From positions 160,194 through 224,193 of the forward strand of contig NZ_HE578925.1 of NCBI RefSeq assembly GCF_000313565.1: a DNA stretch of 64,000 bases. The letters run 5' to 3'. The stretch comes from Dielma fastidiosa. Lineage in GTDB: Bacteria > Bacillota_I > Bacilli_A > Erysipelotrichales > Erysipelotrichaceae. Shown piece by piece: positions 17,871 through 26,237 of the stretch. The stretch's first letter is position 1. Each line of letters begins with the position of its first letter. Both the position numbers and the translations under genes were made by a program. The notes beneath the pieces were generated by a model. That model saw nothing but the letters and a program-made list of their open reading frames with translations, did not search any database and was not told where the DNA came from.

Positions 17871-17895
17871 TCGTGAAAAAGCATGAGTTTCACGA
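17871..17895. promoter_or_regulatory. Inverted repeat upstream of the first mannose-type PTS operon
   Basis: TCGTGAAA (17871-17878) and TTTCACGA (17888-17895), perfect 8-base arms with a 9-base spacer, 14 bases upstream of the cre-like site. Plausible activator or repressor site for the adjacent regulator; inference only. Confidence 0.45.
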
Positions 17896-17908
17896 TATCG
17901 AATGAAAA

Positions 17909-17922
17909 AGTAAGCGTTTACA
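17909..17922 (+). promoter_or_regulatory. Catabolite response element (cre), CcpA site
   Basis: AGTAAGCGTTTACA matches the cre consensus TGWAANCGNTNWCA at 13 of 14 positions, with only the first base deviating. It lies 43 bases upstream of the EIIA start, where CcpA would repress the operon when preferred sugars are present. Confidence 0.75.
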
Positions 17923-17964
17923 TAGGCTGCCTGTAATGTGAAAATAAGGGCAGGAGGAAGGCAC

Positions 17965-18375
17965 ATGATTAAAATTTTTTTAGCTACACACGGTCATCTA
18001 GCCAGTGGTTTTAAAAGCTCTTTGGACATCCTTTTAGGTGATTCATCAAATGTTACTATTTTTGATGCTTACGTTGATGAACATTCTGTACAATCTAAAT
18101 TGGATGATTTCTATCGCAATGTTGATGAAAGAGATCAGGTATTTCTATTATCAGATTTATATGGCGGCAGTGTCAATCAAGCGATGTTTACTTATTTGAA
18201 GCATCAAAATACTACACTGATAACAGGGGTAAATTTAGCTTTGATTTTAGAGCTGGCAATGAAATTGGAACCATTGGATGAAAAGGCAATGAATCAGCTA
18301 GTTGAAAATAGCCGCAAAGCATTATTAATTGTAAAAGATGACCAAACACAATTTTTTGATGATGATTTTTTCTAA
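17965..18375 (+). CDS. PTS mannose-family EIIA component
   Basis: 136 residues of the EIIA-Man fold, which receives phosphate from HPr and passes it to EIIB. The phosphorylated histidine is His9 in FLATHGHLASGF, aligned with His10 of E. coli ManX; the conserved LLSDLYGGSVNQ segment is at about 68-79. The ATG at 17965 is preferred over an upstream GTG at 17938 because the AGGAGG at 17952-17957 sits just before it. It is the first gene of the PTS-nagA-chbG operon. Confidence 0.9.
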   Translation: MIKIFLATHGHLASGFKSSLDILLGDSSNVTIFDAYVDEHSVQSKLDDFYRNVDERDQVFLLSDLYGGSVNQAMFTYLKHQNTTLITGVNLALILELAMKLEPLDEKAMNQLVENSRKALLIVKDDQTQFFDDDFF

Positions 18376-18392
18376 AAGAAAGGAGGCATAGA

Positions 18393-18890
18393 ATGATTAA
18401 TCTAATACGTTTAGACGAACGCATGATTCATGGACAGATTGCTATTAAATGGTCGAAACATACTGGTGTGGATCGTATCATTGTAGCTAATGATGCGGCA
18501 GCAGCCAATAGTATTGTTCAAAAATCATTAATGATGGCTGCTCCTTCTAATATTAAGGTAGCAATTAAAAGCATTGATGATGCGGTTCGTTTAATCAATG
18601 ATCCGCGTTCAGATAAATTGAAAATATTGCTGATAGTGGCCAATCCTGTTGATTTATTAAAGATGGTTGAACAGGTAAAAGGAATTCCTAGAATCAATAT
18701 TGGCAATTATGGAAGAATTGCTGAGAAAAAGGGAAATCTTCAGCGATGCGCCTATGGCAGTAATTTATACGCATATGAAGATGAAGCAGCAATTTTCGCA
18801 AAGATTATTCAAACTGGAATTGAATGTGTTTATCAAACAACTCCGGAAGATTATCCGGAACCATTAGCAAAAGTGCTGAAAATTAAATAA
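18393..18890 (+). CDS. PTS mannose-family EIIB component
   Basis: 165 residues. The phosphorylation site is His13 in RLDERMIHGQI, the hallmark of the EIIB-Man/Sor family, followed by the conserved VANDAAA loop. It passes phosphate from EIIA to the sugar during uptake through EIIC/EIID. Separate A and B genes, as here, resemble the sorbose, fructose (Lev) and N-acetylgalactosamine-type systems, not E. coli ManX, where A and B are fused. Strong AGGAGG site. Confidence 0.92.
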   Translation: MINLIRLDERMIHGQIAIKWSKHTGVDRIIVANDAAAANSIVQKSLMMAAPSNIKVAIKSIDDAVRLINDPRSDKLKILLIVANPVDLLKMVEQVKGIPRINIGNYGRIAEKKGNLQRCAYGSNLYAYEDEAAIFAKIIQTGIECVYQTTPEDYPEPLAKVLKIK

Positions 18891-18903
18891 GGAGGATGGC
18901 ATT

Positions 18904-19698
18904 ATGATTATCGATGCAATGAAGTTGAGTATTCTCTATTGGATTATTTTATTACTTGATACGTATATTTTATCATGGCAATGTTTAATGCGGCCAATAG
19001 TAGTAGCGCCGTTAGCGGGATTACTGCTTGGTGATCTTAAAACTGGAATTGTAATGGGAGCGGCTTTGGAATCAGTATTTATGGGGATTTCAGCAATCGG
19101 CGGTTCAGTGCCTGCGGATGTAACAACGGGCAGTATCATTGCAGTTGCGTTTACTGTTCTAACTGGTGCCGATATGGAAACCGGACTCGCTTTATCGTTA
19201 CCAATTGGAACAGCAATGGCTTCAATTAATGGATTGTTTACACCAGTCTGGGGAGCTTTATCGCCTTATTGGGAAAAGCTGGCTGGCAGCGGCAATATTA
19301 AAAATTTTGAAATACAGGTCATGTTAGTCAATCTGCTGACACCGATTGTCAGTGCTGTCGTATTATTCTTTGCAGTAGCTTATGGGGTTGAAAGTCTGCA
19401 GGCTTTCTTAGCGGTTTTGCCAGCTTGGGTCATGACTGGCTTAGGCGCTGCCAGCGGTATGATGCTTGCGGTCGGTTTTGCAATTTTAACATCAATGATC
19501 TGGTCAAAAGAAATTGGTTATTTTTTCTTTTTGGGTTATGTGATGGTGGTTTATCTAGGTATGGGAACGCTGCCAATTGCTATTGTTGGTATTGTAATTG
19601 CGATAACGATGTTTATGAATGAAAAACGGATCGTGGACTTAAAAAATCAGATTACATCATCGTCTCAGGTGATCAGCGATGAGGAGGATTTCTTCTAA
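18904..19698 (+). CDS. PTS mannose-family EIIC permease
   Basis: 264-residue integral membrane subunit of a mannose-family PTS, with about eight to ten hydrophobic segments. Family features include the QCLMRPIVVAPLAGLLLGD region (about 25-43) and GAALESVFMGISAIGGSVPAD (about 50-70). With EIID it forms the sugar channel. The last codon overlaps the EIID start (TAATG), indicating coupled translation. Confidence 0.92.
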   Translation: MIIDAMKLSILYWIILLLDTYILSWQCLMRPIVVAPLAGLLLGDLKTGIVMGAALESVFMGISAIGGSVPADVTTGSIIAVAFTVLTGADMETGLALSLPIGTAMASINGLFTPVWGALSPYWEKLAGSGNIKNFEIQVMLVNLLTPIVSAVVLFFAVAYGVESLQAFLAVLPAWVMTGLGAASGMMLAVGFAILTSMIWSKEIGYFFFLGYVMVVYLGMGTLPIAIVGIVIAITMFMNEKRIVDLKNQITSSSQVISDEEDFF

Positions 19699-20516
19699 TG
19701 GAAAAGAAAACTTTAAATCAGGATGAAAAACGCATTCTCAGGTCGATGTTTATTCGCTCACATTTAACTTTTGTTTCAGCGAATATGGTTAAGCTGGAAG
19801 CAAACGGTATGACGATGACGTTGATTCCTGCAATTGAACATATTTATAAGGATGATGAAGTAGGGAAAAGAGAAGCATATGCACGTTCACAGCAATTCTT
19901 CAATACACATGCTGTACCATTTGCTTTTATCGCTGGCCTTGTTTACGCAATGGAAAAAGAGCATAAAGAAAACAATTCAGTGGATGGCAAAACAATTGAA
20001 AGTGTAAAAGCAGCTTTGATGGGACCAACAGCTGGTATGTTTGACAGTTTATTCTTTAATTGCCTGCGTATCATCGCTGCCGGTATCGGAATTGGATTAT
20101 GCGCTGAGGGAAATATCTTAGGTTCAATTTTATTTGTATTAATCTATGGTGTTTCACAATCAGTCTGTAAATATTTCTTTGTAAATTGGGGTTATATTTA
20201 TGGTACATCATTTATCGATATGATATTTAATTCAGGTTTGATGGGAGCATTTACTAAATCGGCTTCTGTTTTAGGTATCATGATGGTAGGTGCGATGACG
20301 GCACAAATGGTTAATGTGCCAATTAATTGGACATTGAATATTGGTCAGACATCATTAGTTGTTGGGGATGTATTAAACTCAATATTCCCAGGGTTCTTAT
20401 CGGTATGTTTGCTGTTCTGGCTTGTCCACTTAATTAAAAAAGGAATTCGACCTACAACGTTGATTTTGATTATATTAGTTATTTCACTGTTAGGTGCATT
20501 TGTAGGTATATTCTAA
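19698..20516 (+). CDS. PTS mannose-family EIID permease
   Basis: 272 residues. The N-terminal soluble portion has the family FFNTHAVPFAFIAGLVYAMEKE segment, then SVKAALMGPTAGMFDSLFFNCLR, the conserved EIID loop, followed by several membrane helices. Together with EIIC it forms the transporter. Substrate specificity cannot be read from sequence; the nagA and chbG genes immediately downstream suggest an N-acetylated amino sugar or its oligomer. Confidence 0.92.
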   Translation: MEKKTLNQDEKRILRSMFIRSHLTFVSANMVKLEANGMTMTLIPAIEHIYKDDEVGKREAYARSQQFFNTHAVPFAFIAGLVYAMEKEHKENNSVDGKTIESVKAALMGPTAGMFDSLFFNCLRIIAAGIGIGLCAEGNILGSILFVLIYGVSQSVCKYFFVNWGYIYGTSFIDMIFNSGLMGAFTKSASVLGIMMVGAMTAQMVNVPINWTLNIGQTSLVVGDVLNSIFPGFLSVCLLFWLVHLIKKGIRPTTLILIILVISLLGAFVGIF

Positions 20517-20533
20517 AGAAAGGGGATGTGGCA

Positions 20534-21736
20534 ATGATTTATAAGTCAGATCAAATATATACTGAAGATGGCTGCTTCAGCGGATATATGAAAGTGGAAA
20601 ATGGCAAAATCTATGATTTTCTGATTGATGCAGGCACTGATGAAGTTATTGATTATACAGGCTATCGTATCATACCAGGCATTTTTGATACCCATAATCA
20701 TGGCACGATGGGCTATACAATTATGGGTGATGTGAAGAATAAGGAAGCTCATGTCAGAGGCTATTTAAAGGGTTTAGCATCCCAGGGTGTTACTGCAGTT
20801 CTCGCGACGGCTGATTTACCTTTTTTTACCACTTTAGCGCAGATGGCAAGCCTTGAATTAGATGGCGCAAAAATTATTGGTATACATTCGGAAGGTCCTT
20901 TTTTAAACCGAGTAGGTGAAAAGGGAATAGATACGGGTCATCCGGAAATTACCGATGAACTGCTTGAAAAAATGGTAGATGAGGCTGGCGGCATTTTAAA
21001 GCTGGTTGCATTGGCACCTGAGCTGCCGCATGCTGATGAAGCGATTGCATATTTTAAAGGGAAGGGTATTCGCGTAGCTTTTGCCCACAGTAACTGCAAT
21101 TATGAAGAAGCAGTCACAGCTTTTCGTAAGGGTATTACAGTAACAACGCATACAGCAAATGTTATGAGCGGTATTCATCATCGAAGAATGGGTGGTTTAG
21201 GTGCTTGTATTCTTGATGCTTATGTCAATAATGAATTAATTTGCGATTTTATGCATGTATCAAAAGAAATGATTGACTTAATATTGCGCTGTAAAACACC
21301 AGATAAGATTATGCTGGTTTCGGATAATACACCTTTGAGCGGCGCTCCGGTAGGGCGTTATATGTTAACTGTGAATGAAGATAACCGTATGGCTGTCAAT
21401 ATTGATGAAAAAGGGTATTGTCTCTCTGATACAGGACGCTTATGCGGTTCTACAAAGCCTGTTCTTACCGGCATCGGCAATTTAGTGGAACAGCTTCAAG
21501 TACCAATGGAAACAGCGATTCAAATGGCTTCTTTAAATCCTGCGCGGGTTTACGGCATTGGCGATCACAAGGGTTCACTGGCAATTGGCAAGGATGCTGA
21601 CTTTGTCGTGATAAATAATAATTATGAAGCATGTTATACATACAGTGAAGGACGTATGATTTATAATTCGGAAAAGGATACAGATTTATTTAATCAAGCA
21701 TATCTGAATGAAATTGCCTTTTGTGAGGATAAATAA
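20534..21736 (+). CDS. nagA: N-acetylglucosamine-6-phosphate deacetylase
   Basis: 400-residue amidohydrolase that removes the acetyl group from GlcNAc-6-P, giving glucosamine-6-P. Family signatures: DTHNHGTMGYT near residue 55, the metal-binding Glu in GIHSEGPFLN (about 115-125), AHSNCNYEEA, TTHTANVMSGIHHR, and the catalytic Asp in LVSDNTPLSG. The ATG at 20534 fits the GAAAGGGG site; the GTG at 20528 is too close. Its presence after a mannose-type PTS suggests the imported sugar phosphate is N-acetylated. No nagB is seen in the window. Confidence 0.92.
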   Translation: MIYKSDQIYTEDGCFSGYMKVENGKIYDFLIDAGTDEVIDYTGYRIIPGIFDTHNHGTMGYTIMGDVKNKEAHVRGYLKGLASQGVTAVLATADLPFFTTLAQMASLELDGAKIIGIHSEGPFLNRVGEKGIDTGHPEITDELLEKMVDEAGGILKLVALAPELPHADEAIAYFKGKGIRVAFAHSNCNYEEAVTAFRKGITVTTHTANVMSGIHHRRMGGLGACILDAYVNNELICDFMHVSKEMIDLILRCKTPDKIMLVSDNTPLSGAPVGRYMLTVNEDNRMAVNIDEKGYCLSDTGRLCGSTKPVLTGIGNLVEQLQVPMETAIQMASLNPARVYGIGDHKGSLAIGKDADFVVINNNYEACYTYSEGRMIYNSEKDTDLFNQAYLNEIAFCEDK

Positions 21737-21737
21737 A

Positions 21738-22541
21738 ATGAAAAAGAAACTTATTGTTGTTGCCGATGATTTTGGTTTTAGTGAAGCGTATAATTATGGT
21801 GTGATGAAGGCATATAAAGAGGGCATAGTGACAGTTGCTTCTTTAATGAGTAACATGGAAGCAGCACCTCATGCAGTAAAGCTGGCTAAAGAGTATCCTG
21901 ATCTTAATCTTACCCAACATACTAATTTTGTATCAGGGTACCCGGTGAGTGATCCGCACATGATACCATCGATGGTTGATGAAAATGGGAAATTTTATCG
22001 TTCTGTGCAATGGGCACCAACCAGCCCGCTAGACACTAAATGTCAAGGACATGTAGTAGTAAGCTATGAGGACGCAAAAACTGAAACATTGGCGCAGATG
22101 GCAAGATTTAAAGCATTGACAGGACATGCTCCTAATCATTTTGAGGGTCATTCTGCAGGTACAGATGCGATTAATAAGGCTTTTCTGGAAATTAGTGAAA
22201 ACACAGGCATTCATTGTATGGCTTTGCTGGATAAGGAAACTGATAGTCTGAAGCCGGCACATGAGTTGGTGATGGCAAACAACGAATACATGCTTGCGCT
22301 GCATCGAGGTATGTGTGTTGAAGATTTTATCAATACAGAGGGCTTTGGTCTGCTGGCCAGTCCGTATGAAATTAATGTGATGCATTTTCATCCTGGTTAT
22401 GTAGATGCTTATATCCTTGATAATTCTACATTGACGATCCAGCGCTGCCGAGATCTTCAAGTCTTATGTGATTCACGGCTGCGAAGCTGGCTTGATGATC
22501 ATAATATTGAATTAACGGATTATAATGCGGTATATAAGTAG
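21738..22541 (+). CDS. ChbG/YdjC family carbohydrate deacetylase
   Basis: 267 residues of the YdjC-like deacetylase family. ChbG of E. coli removes one acetyl group from chitobiose-6-phosphate, producing the inducer. Expected metal-ligand regions are present: VADDFGFS (Asp-Asp near residue 9), the His of LTQHTNF (about 57) and His residues in NHFEGH (about 131-136); the C-terminal MHFHPGYVD motif is also intact. The start at 21738 follows a GAGGAT site and lies a few bases after nagA. Together with NagA it implies processing of a chitobiose-like or other acetylated disaccharide phosphate. Confidence 0.85.
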   Translation: MKKKLIVVADDFGFSEAYNYGVMKAYKEGIVTVASLMSNMEAAPHAVKLAKEYPDLNLTQHTNFVSGYPVSDPHMIPSMVDENGKFYRSVQWAPTSPLDTKCQGHVVVSYEDAKTETLAQMARFKALTGHAPNHFEGHSAGTDAINKAFLEISENTGIHCMALLDKETDSLKPAHELVMANNEYMLALHRGMCVEDFINTEGFGLLASPYEINVMHFHPGYVDAYILDNSTLTIQRCRDLQVLCDSRLRSWLDDHNIELTDYNAVYK

Positions 22542-22555
22542 TCCTTACAGCCGCA

Positions 22556-22584
22556 TTGACTTTAAGAGAGCTGTGTGTTAGAAT
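22556..22584 (+). promoter_or_regulatory. Sigma-A-type promoter of the ABC exporter operon
   Basis: TTGACT at 22556-22561, 17-base spacer and TAGAAT at 22579-22584. The start point would be near 22591, upstream of the hairpin at 22599-22628. Confidence 0.75.
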
Positions 22585-22598
22585 TCAAAATGAATGAA

Positions 22599-22628
22599 AA
22601 GGGAGAAGCGTGCTTCTTCCTTCTTTTT
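22599..22628 (+). terminator. Terminator-like hairpin in the ABC exporter leader
   Basis: Stem 22599-22609 with 22612-22622 (11 bp including one G-U pair) with a very tight two-base loop, so the top pairs probably open, followed by TCTTTTT. It lies downstream of the promoter at 22556 and just upstream of the AAGGAG site of the exporter. It could end the upstream nagA-chbG transcript, attenuate the exporter operon, or both. Confidence 0.65.
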
Positions 22629-22641
22629 AAAGGAGTAACTT

Positions 22642-24372
22642 ATGAAGCTGATCTTAAAGTATTTAAAACGTTATAAAAAGCTTCTGCTTTTTGATTTCTT
22701 GTCAGTGTTTGGCTTTGCGCTGGTAGAGCTTGGCATCCCAACGATAGTTGCACAGATGATCGATCAGGGAATTGCCAATCAGGACCCTCAGTTTATAAAA
22801 GAGCGCACACTGGTGATACTGCTGATTGCTGTTTTGGGTGTATTTGGAACGATTTGTCTCGGTTATTGCAGCGCCCGCATCTCAATCAACATAACCCGTG
22901 ATATCCGCTCAGATATCTTTAGACGCGTTCAGCAGTTTTCCCATGCGGAATTCAATAAGTTTGGGGTATCCAGTATGATAACCCGAACAAATAATGATGC
23001 GTTTCAGATACAATTATTCGTAAATGTATTGCTGAGAACAGCTTTGCTGACACCGGTTATGTTTATCGTATCCATGGTGCTGACGATTCAGAATTCACTG
23101 CCGCTCTCGTTAGTGTTGGCGGCTTCGGTTCCATTTATTGTAGCCGGTGTTTATATTGTTGCGAAAAAAGCCGATCCGCTATCAACCCGTCAGCAAAAGG
23201 GCCTTGATAAGCTGAATCAGGTAACCCGTGAAAACCTTACCGGCATTCGTGTCATCCGCGCGTTTAGAAACGATGAATTTGAAATGCAGCGGTTTGCACA
23301 GACTAATGAAGATTATACGAATACATCAAGAAAGCTGTTTAAGCTGATGACGATTACACAGCCTTTGTTCTTTTTAATGCTGAATGCGGTCATTCTGATT
23401 ATTTTCTGGCTTTCAGCTAATATGATTAATGTTGGTACACTCAGTGTCGGTCAGCTGACGGCTTTCCTTGAATATTGTTTCCATGCGATGTTTTCAATGA
23501 TGCTTTTCTGTACAGTATTTATCATGTATCCAAGAGCGGCCGTATCCGCAAGCCGTATTCAGGCTGTTTTTGATACTGACATCAGTATAGTCAATCCTGA
23601 GAATGGGGTAACAGAAACGCCGATAAAAGGTAAAATTGAATTTGATCATGTAGATTTCGTATATCCAAATGGCGAGGAGGCTGTCTTAAAGGATATCTCT
23701 TTTAAGGCTGAAAAGGGTGAAACGGTGGCTTTTATTGGCTCAACCGGTTCTGGCAAGTCAACACTGATTAACCTGATTCCACGCTTTTATGATGTCACCC
23801 GCGGTTCAATCCGTATTGATGATGTTGATATCCGTGATTTTGATTTAAAAGCACTGCGTTCGCGTATCGGTTTTATTCCGCAGAAAGCATTGCTGTTTTC
23901 GGGCAGCATCGGCAGCAATATCCGTTTTGGGCGTCTGGATGCGCCTGAGGATGAGGTAATTCATTCTTCACAGGTTGCACAGGCCTATGATTTTATTACT
24001 CAGAAGCCGCATCAGTTTGAGGAAGCAATTGCCGAGGGTGGTACGAATGTATCCGGCGGTCAGAAGCAGCGGTTATCAATTGCCAGAGCTTTATTGATTA
24101 AACCGGAAATCTATATTTTTGATGACAGCTTTTCAGCGTTGGATTTTAAAACCGATGCCCGTCTGCGCGCTGATCTGAAAGAAGAAACAAAAGATGCGAT
24201 TACGTTGATTGTCGCACAGCGAATCTCTACGATCATGGATGCGGATCAGATCATTGTGCTGAACGAGGGAAAAATCGTTGGGCATGGCACGCATCATGAG
24301 CTATTGAAGAACTGTACGATTTATCAGGAAATTGCGGCTTCTCAGCTCAGCGAGGAGGAATTGGCACGATGA
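22642..24372 (+). CDS. Heterodimeric ABC exporter subunit A (fused permease-ATPase)
   Basis: 576 residues: six transmembrane helices (about 1-300) and a C-terminal ATPase. Walker A GSTGSGKST is at about 366 and the canonical signature NVSGGQKQR at about 468. Walker B reads IYIFDDSFSALD at about 489, where the usual catalytic Glu is Asp. Together with the next gene this is the asymmetric pattern of heterodimeric exporters (BmrCD and TM287/288 type): this subunit gives the good signature and the weak Walker B. Likely substrates are drugs, lipids or peptides, not determinable here. Overlaps subunit B by four bases. Confidence 0.9.
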   Translation: MKLILKYLKRYKKLLLFDFLSVFGFALVELGIPTIVAQMIDQGIANQDPQFIKERTLVILLIAVLGVFGTICLGYCSARISINITRDIRSDIFRRVQQFSHAEFNKFGVSSMITRTNNDAFQIQLFVNVLLRTALLTPVMFIVSMVLTIQNSLPLSLVLAASVPFIVAGVYIVAKKADPLSTRQQKGLDKLNQVTRENLTGIRVIRAFRNDEFEMQRFAQTNEDYTNTSRKLFKLMTITQPLFFLMLNAVILIIFWLSANMINVGTLSVGQLTAFLEYCFHAMFSMMLFCTVFIMYPRAAVSASRIQAVFDTDISIVNPENGVTETPIKGKIEFDHVDFVYPNGEEAVLKDISFKAEKGETVAFIGSTGSGKSTLINLIPRFYDVTRGSIRIDDVDIRDFDLKALRSRIGFIPQKALLFSGSIGSNIRFGRLDAPEDEVIHSSQVAQAYDFITQKPHQFEEAIAEGGTNVSGGQKQRLSIARALLIKPEIYIFDDSFSALDFKTDARLRADLKEETKDAITLIVAQRISTIMDADQIIVLNEGKIVGHGTHHELLKNCTIYQEIAASQLSEEELAR

Positions 24373-26153
24373 AACAATCAATAAAATTGACTTACCAGCG
24401 GATCAAACCGTTTGTTTCTCCTTATAAATGGCTATTTCTAGGTGCTATTGTCTTTTTGGTAACTGCCAGTGTATTAATGGCGCTGACACCTTCAGTCGAA
24501 GGCTGGATCACTACCTCTTTAATGAATGATGTGCTGGCAATGAAGGCCGGTACTCAAAGCGGTGTTAATTTTGCTTATGTTTTACAGACAATCATTCTTT
24601 TAGCAATTATGTATTTGATTCAAAAAGGTTCTAATATTCTGTCAGGTTTTATGCTGACGGATGCAATTCAGAAAATGATGCGCGATTTGCGAAATGCTGT
24701 GGAAATGAAAATTCATCATTTGCCGATTGCTTATTTTGATGCGCATGAAAGCGGCGATTTAATGTCACGGATCGCTAATGATGTCGATACGGTATCCAAC
24801 GCGCTCCAGCAGAGCTTTTCACAAATATTGAATGGCATTCTGGCAGTGATTTTAGCATTGACAATGATGTTTAGAATCAATACGACAATGGCATTATGTA
24901 CAATGCTGATCATACCGATTTCTTTGCTGATTTCTCGTATCATCGTACATTTTTCACAGCGTTTATTTAAACATCAGCAGGATGCTTATGGTGCGATGAA
25001 TGGCACAATTACTGAAATGTATACCGGCTTCGATGAAATTCAGCTGTATAACCGTCAGCAGACAGCGATTGAAGAATTTGAAAAAATTAATAACAATCTT
25101 TGTCAGTCAGGCTTTAAAGCACAATTTATTTCATCACTGATGAGTCCTTTGATCTCACTGGTTACTTATCTGGGAATTGGCATTATGGCGATGATGGGGG
25201 CTTTAAATGTACTCTCCGGTGCTATCACAGTGGGAAATCTGCAGGCTTTTATCCGTTATATTTGGCAGATTAACGAGCCGTTGAATTCAATTTCCCAATT
25301 GTCATCAACACTTCAGGCAGCCGCCGCCGGTTTCGCCCGTATCTTTGAAATTCTTGATACTGAGGAAGAGGTTAAGGAAAGTGAAACACCACTCTGTGTT
25401 GAATGCCTGAAGGGGAATGTTTCCTTTGAACATGTACGCTTTGGCTATACACCAGATAAAATCTTGATTAAGGATCTGAATGTAGAAGTCAAGAGCGGTC
25501 AGACGATAGCGATTGTCGGTCCGACAGGTGCCGGTAAAACGACATTAATTAATCTTTTGATGCGTTTTTATGAATTGAATGGCGGTTCCATTAAGGTTGA
25601 TGGTGTCGATATAAAGGATATGAGGCGCGATGATCTGCGTTCCATCTTTGGTATGGTTTTACAGGATACATGGCTTTACGGCGGTACAATTGAAGACAAT
25701 ATCCGCTATGGCCGGCTTGATGCAACCCGTGAAGAGGTTGTGAATGCGGCTAAAGTAGCCAACATCCATCATTTCATTAGAACGCTGCCGGACGGCTATG
25801 CGACAGTATTAAATGAAGAGGCAAATAATATCAGTATCGGTGAAAAGCAGCTGCTGACTATTGCCCGCGCGATTCTTGCTGATCCGCCGATTCTGATTCT
25901 TGATGAAGCAACCAGCAGTGTTGATACAAGACTTGAAATCATGCTTCAAAAAGCAATGAAAAATATGATGATGAACCGTACAAGTTTCGTCATTGCTCAC
26001 CGGCTTTCCACGATCCGGAATGCGGACTGCATTTTGGTTATTAATCATGGTGATATTATCGAACAGGGAAGTCATGATGAGCTTATGAAGCAGCAAGGCT
26101 TCTATGCGGATCTGTATAATTCACAATTTGCCGACTGTATTGATGAAGAATAG
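24369..26153 (+). CDS. Heterodimeric ABC exporter subunit B (fused permease-ATPase)
   Basis: 594 residues with the same permease-ATPase layout. Walker A GPTGAGKTT is at about 383 and Walker B ILILDEATSSVD, with the catalytic Glu intact, at about 505. The signature is degenerate (NISIGEKQL instead of LSGGQ) at about 486. It therefore completes the single competent ATP site with subunit A. Its final codons, encoding IDEE-stop, form part of a 35-bp repeat whose second copy lies at 32631-32665. Confidence 0.9.
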   Translation: MKQSIKLTYQRIKPFVSPYKWLFLGAIVFLVTASVLMALTPSVEGWITTSLMNDVLAMKAGTQSGVNFAYVLQTIILLAIMYLIQKGSNILSGFMLTDAIQKMMRDLRNAVEMKIHHLPIAYFDAHESGDLMSRIANDVDTVSNALQQSFSQILNGILAVILALTMMFRINTTMALCTMLIIPISLLISRIIVHFSQRLFKHQQDAYGAMNGTITEMYTGFDEIQLYNRQQTAIEEFEKINNNLCQSGFKAQFISSLMSPLISLVTYLGIGIMAMMGALNVLSGAITVGNLQAFIRYIWQINEPLNSISQLSSTLQAAAAGFARIFEILDTEEEVKESETPLCVECLKGNVSFEHVRFGYTPDKILIKDLNVEVKSGQTIAIVGPTGAGKTTLINLLMRFYELNGGSIKVDGVDIKDMRRDDLRSIFGMVLQDTWLYGGTIEDNIRYGRLDATREEVVNAAKVANIHHFIRTLPDGYATVLNEEANNISIGEKQLLTIARAILADPPILILDEATSSVDTRLEIMLQKAMKNMMMNRTSFVIAHRLSTIRNADCILVINHGDIIEQGSHDELMKQQGFYADLYNSQFADCIDEE

Positions 26154-26173
26154 GGAAAACCTATTCTTTTTTG
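26139..26173 (+). repeat. Left copy of a 35-bp direct repeat bounding the second PTS module
   Basis: Begins ATTGATGAAGAATAGGG, covering the last codons and stop of ABC subunit B plus its terminator hairpin. It differs from the copy at 32631-32665 at one base only (A at 26156 versus C at 32648). The two copies are 6492 bases apart and enclose exactly the second mannose-type PTS module. Confidence 0.92.
26146..26172 (+). terminator. Intrinsic terminator after the ABC exporter
   Basis: Perfect 9-bp stem AAGAATAGG/CCTATTCTT, five-base loop and T-run at 26167-26172. Confidence 0.92.
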
Positions 26174-26205
26174 TTTTTATAGAAATAGAATATGCATCAA
26201 ATAAA

Positions 26206-26233
26206 ATTAACCCGGCTGAATAGCTGGGTTAAT
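26206..26233 (-). terminator. Terminator of the second PTS module
   Basis: 12-bp stem (26206-26217 with 26222-26233, one G-U pair) with GAAT loop. On the minus strand it follows the Nif3-like stop codon and continues into a T-rich tract. Confidence 0.8.
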
Positions 26234-26237
26234 GTTT

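Noticed and set aside
17871..17895. Rex-like redox operator
   Set aside because: The half sites resemble TTGTGA/TCACAA but the spacing is far too wide and the first bases differ.
17838..17964. Sigma-54 promoter, as for LevR-controlled mannose-type PTS operons
   Set aside because: No GG/GC pair with -24/-12 spacing was found, and the regulators lack a sigma-54 activation ATPase domain.
22524..22557. AATGCGG/CCGCATT hairpin as terminator of the nagA-chbG operon
   Set aside because: Large loop and no T-run; the hairpin at 22599 is a better terminator.
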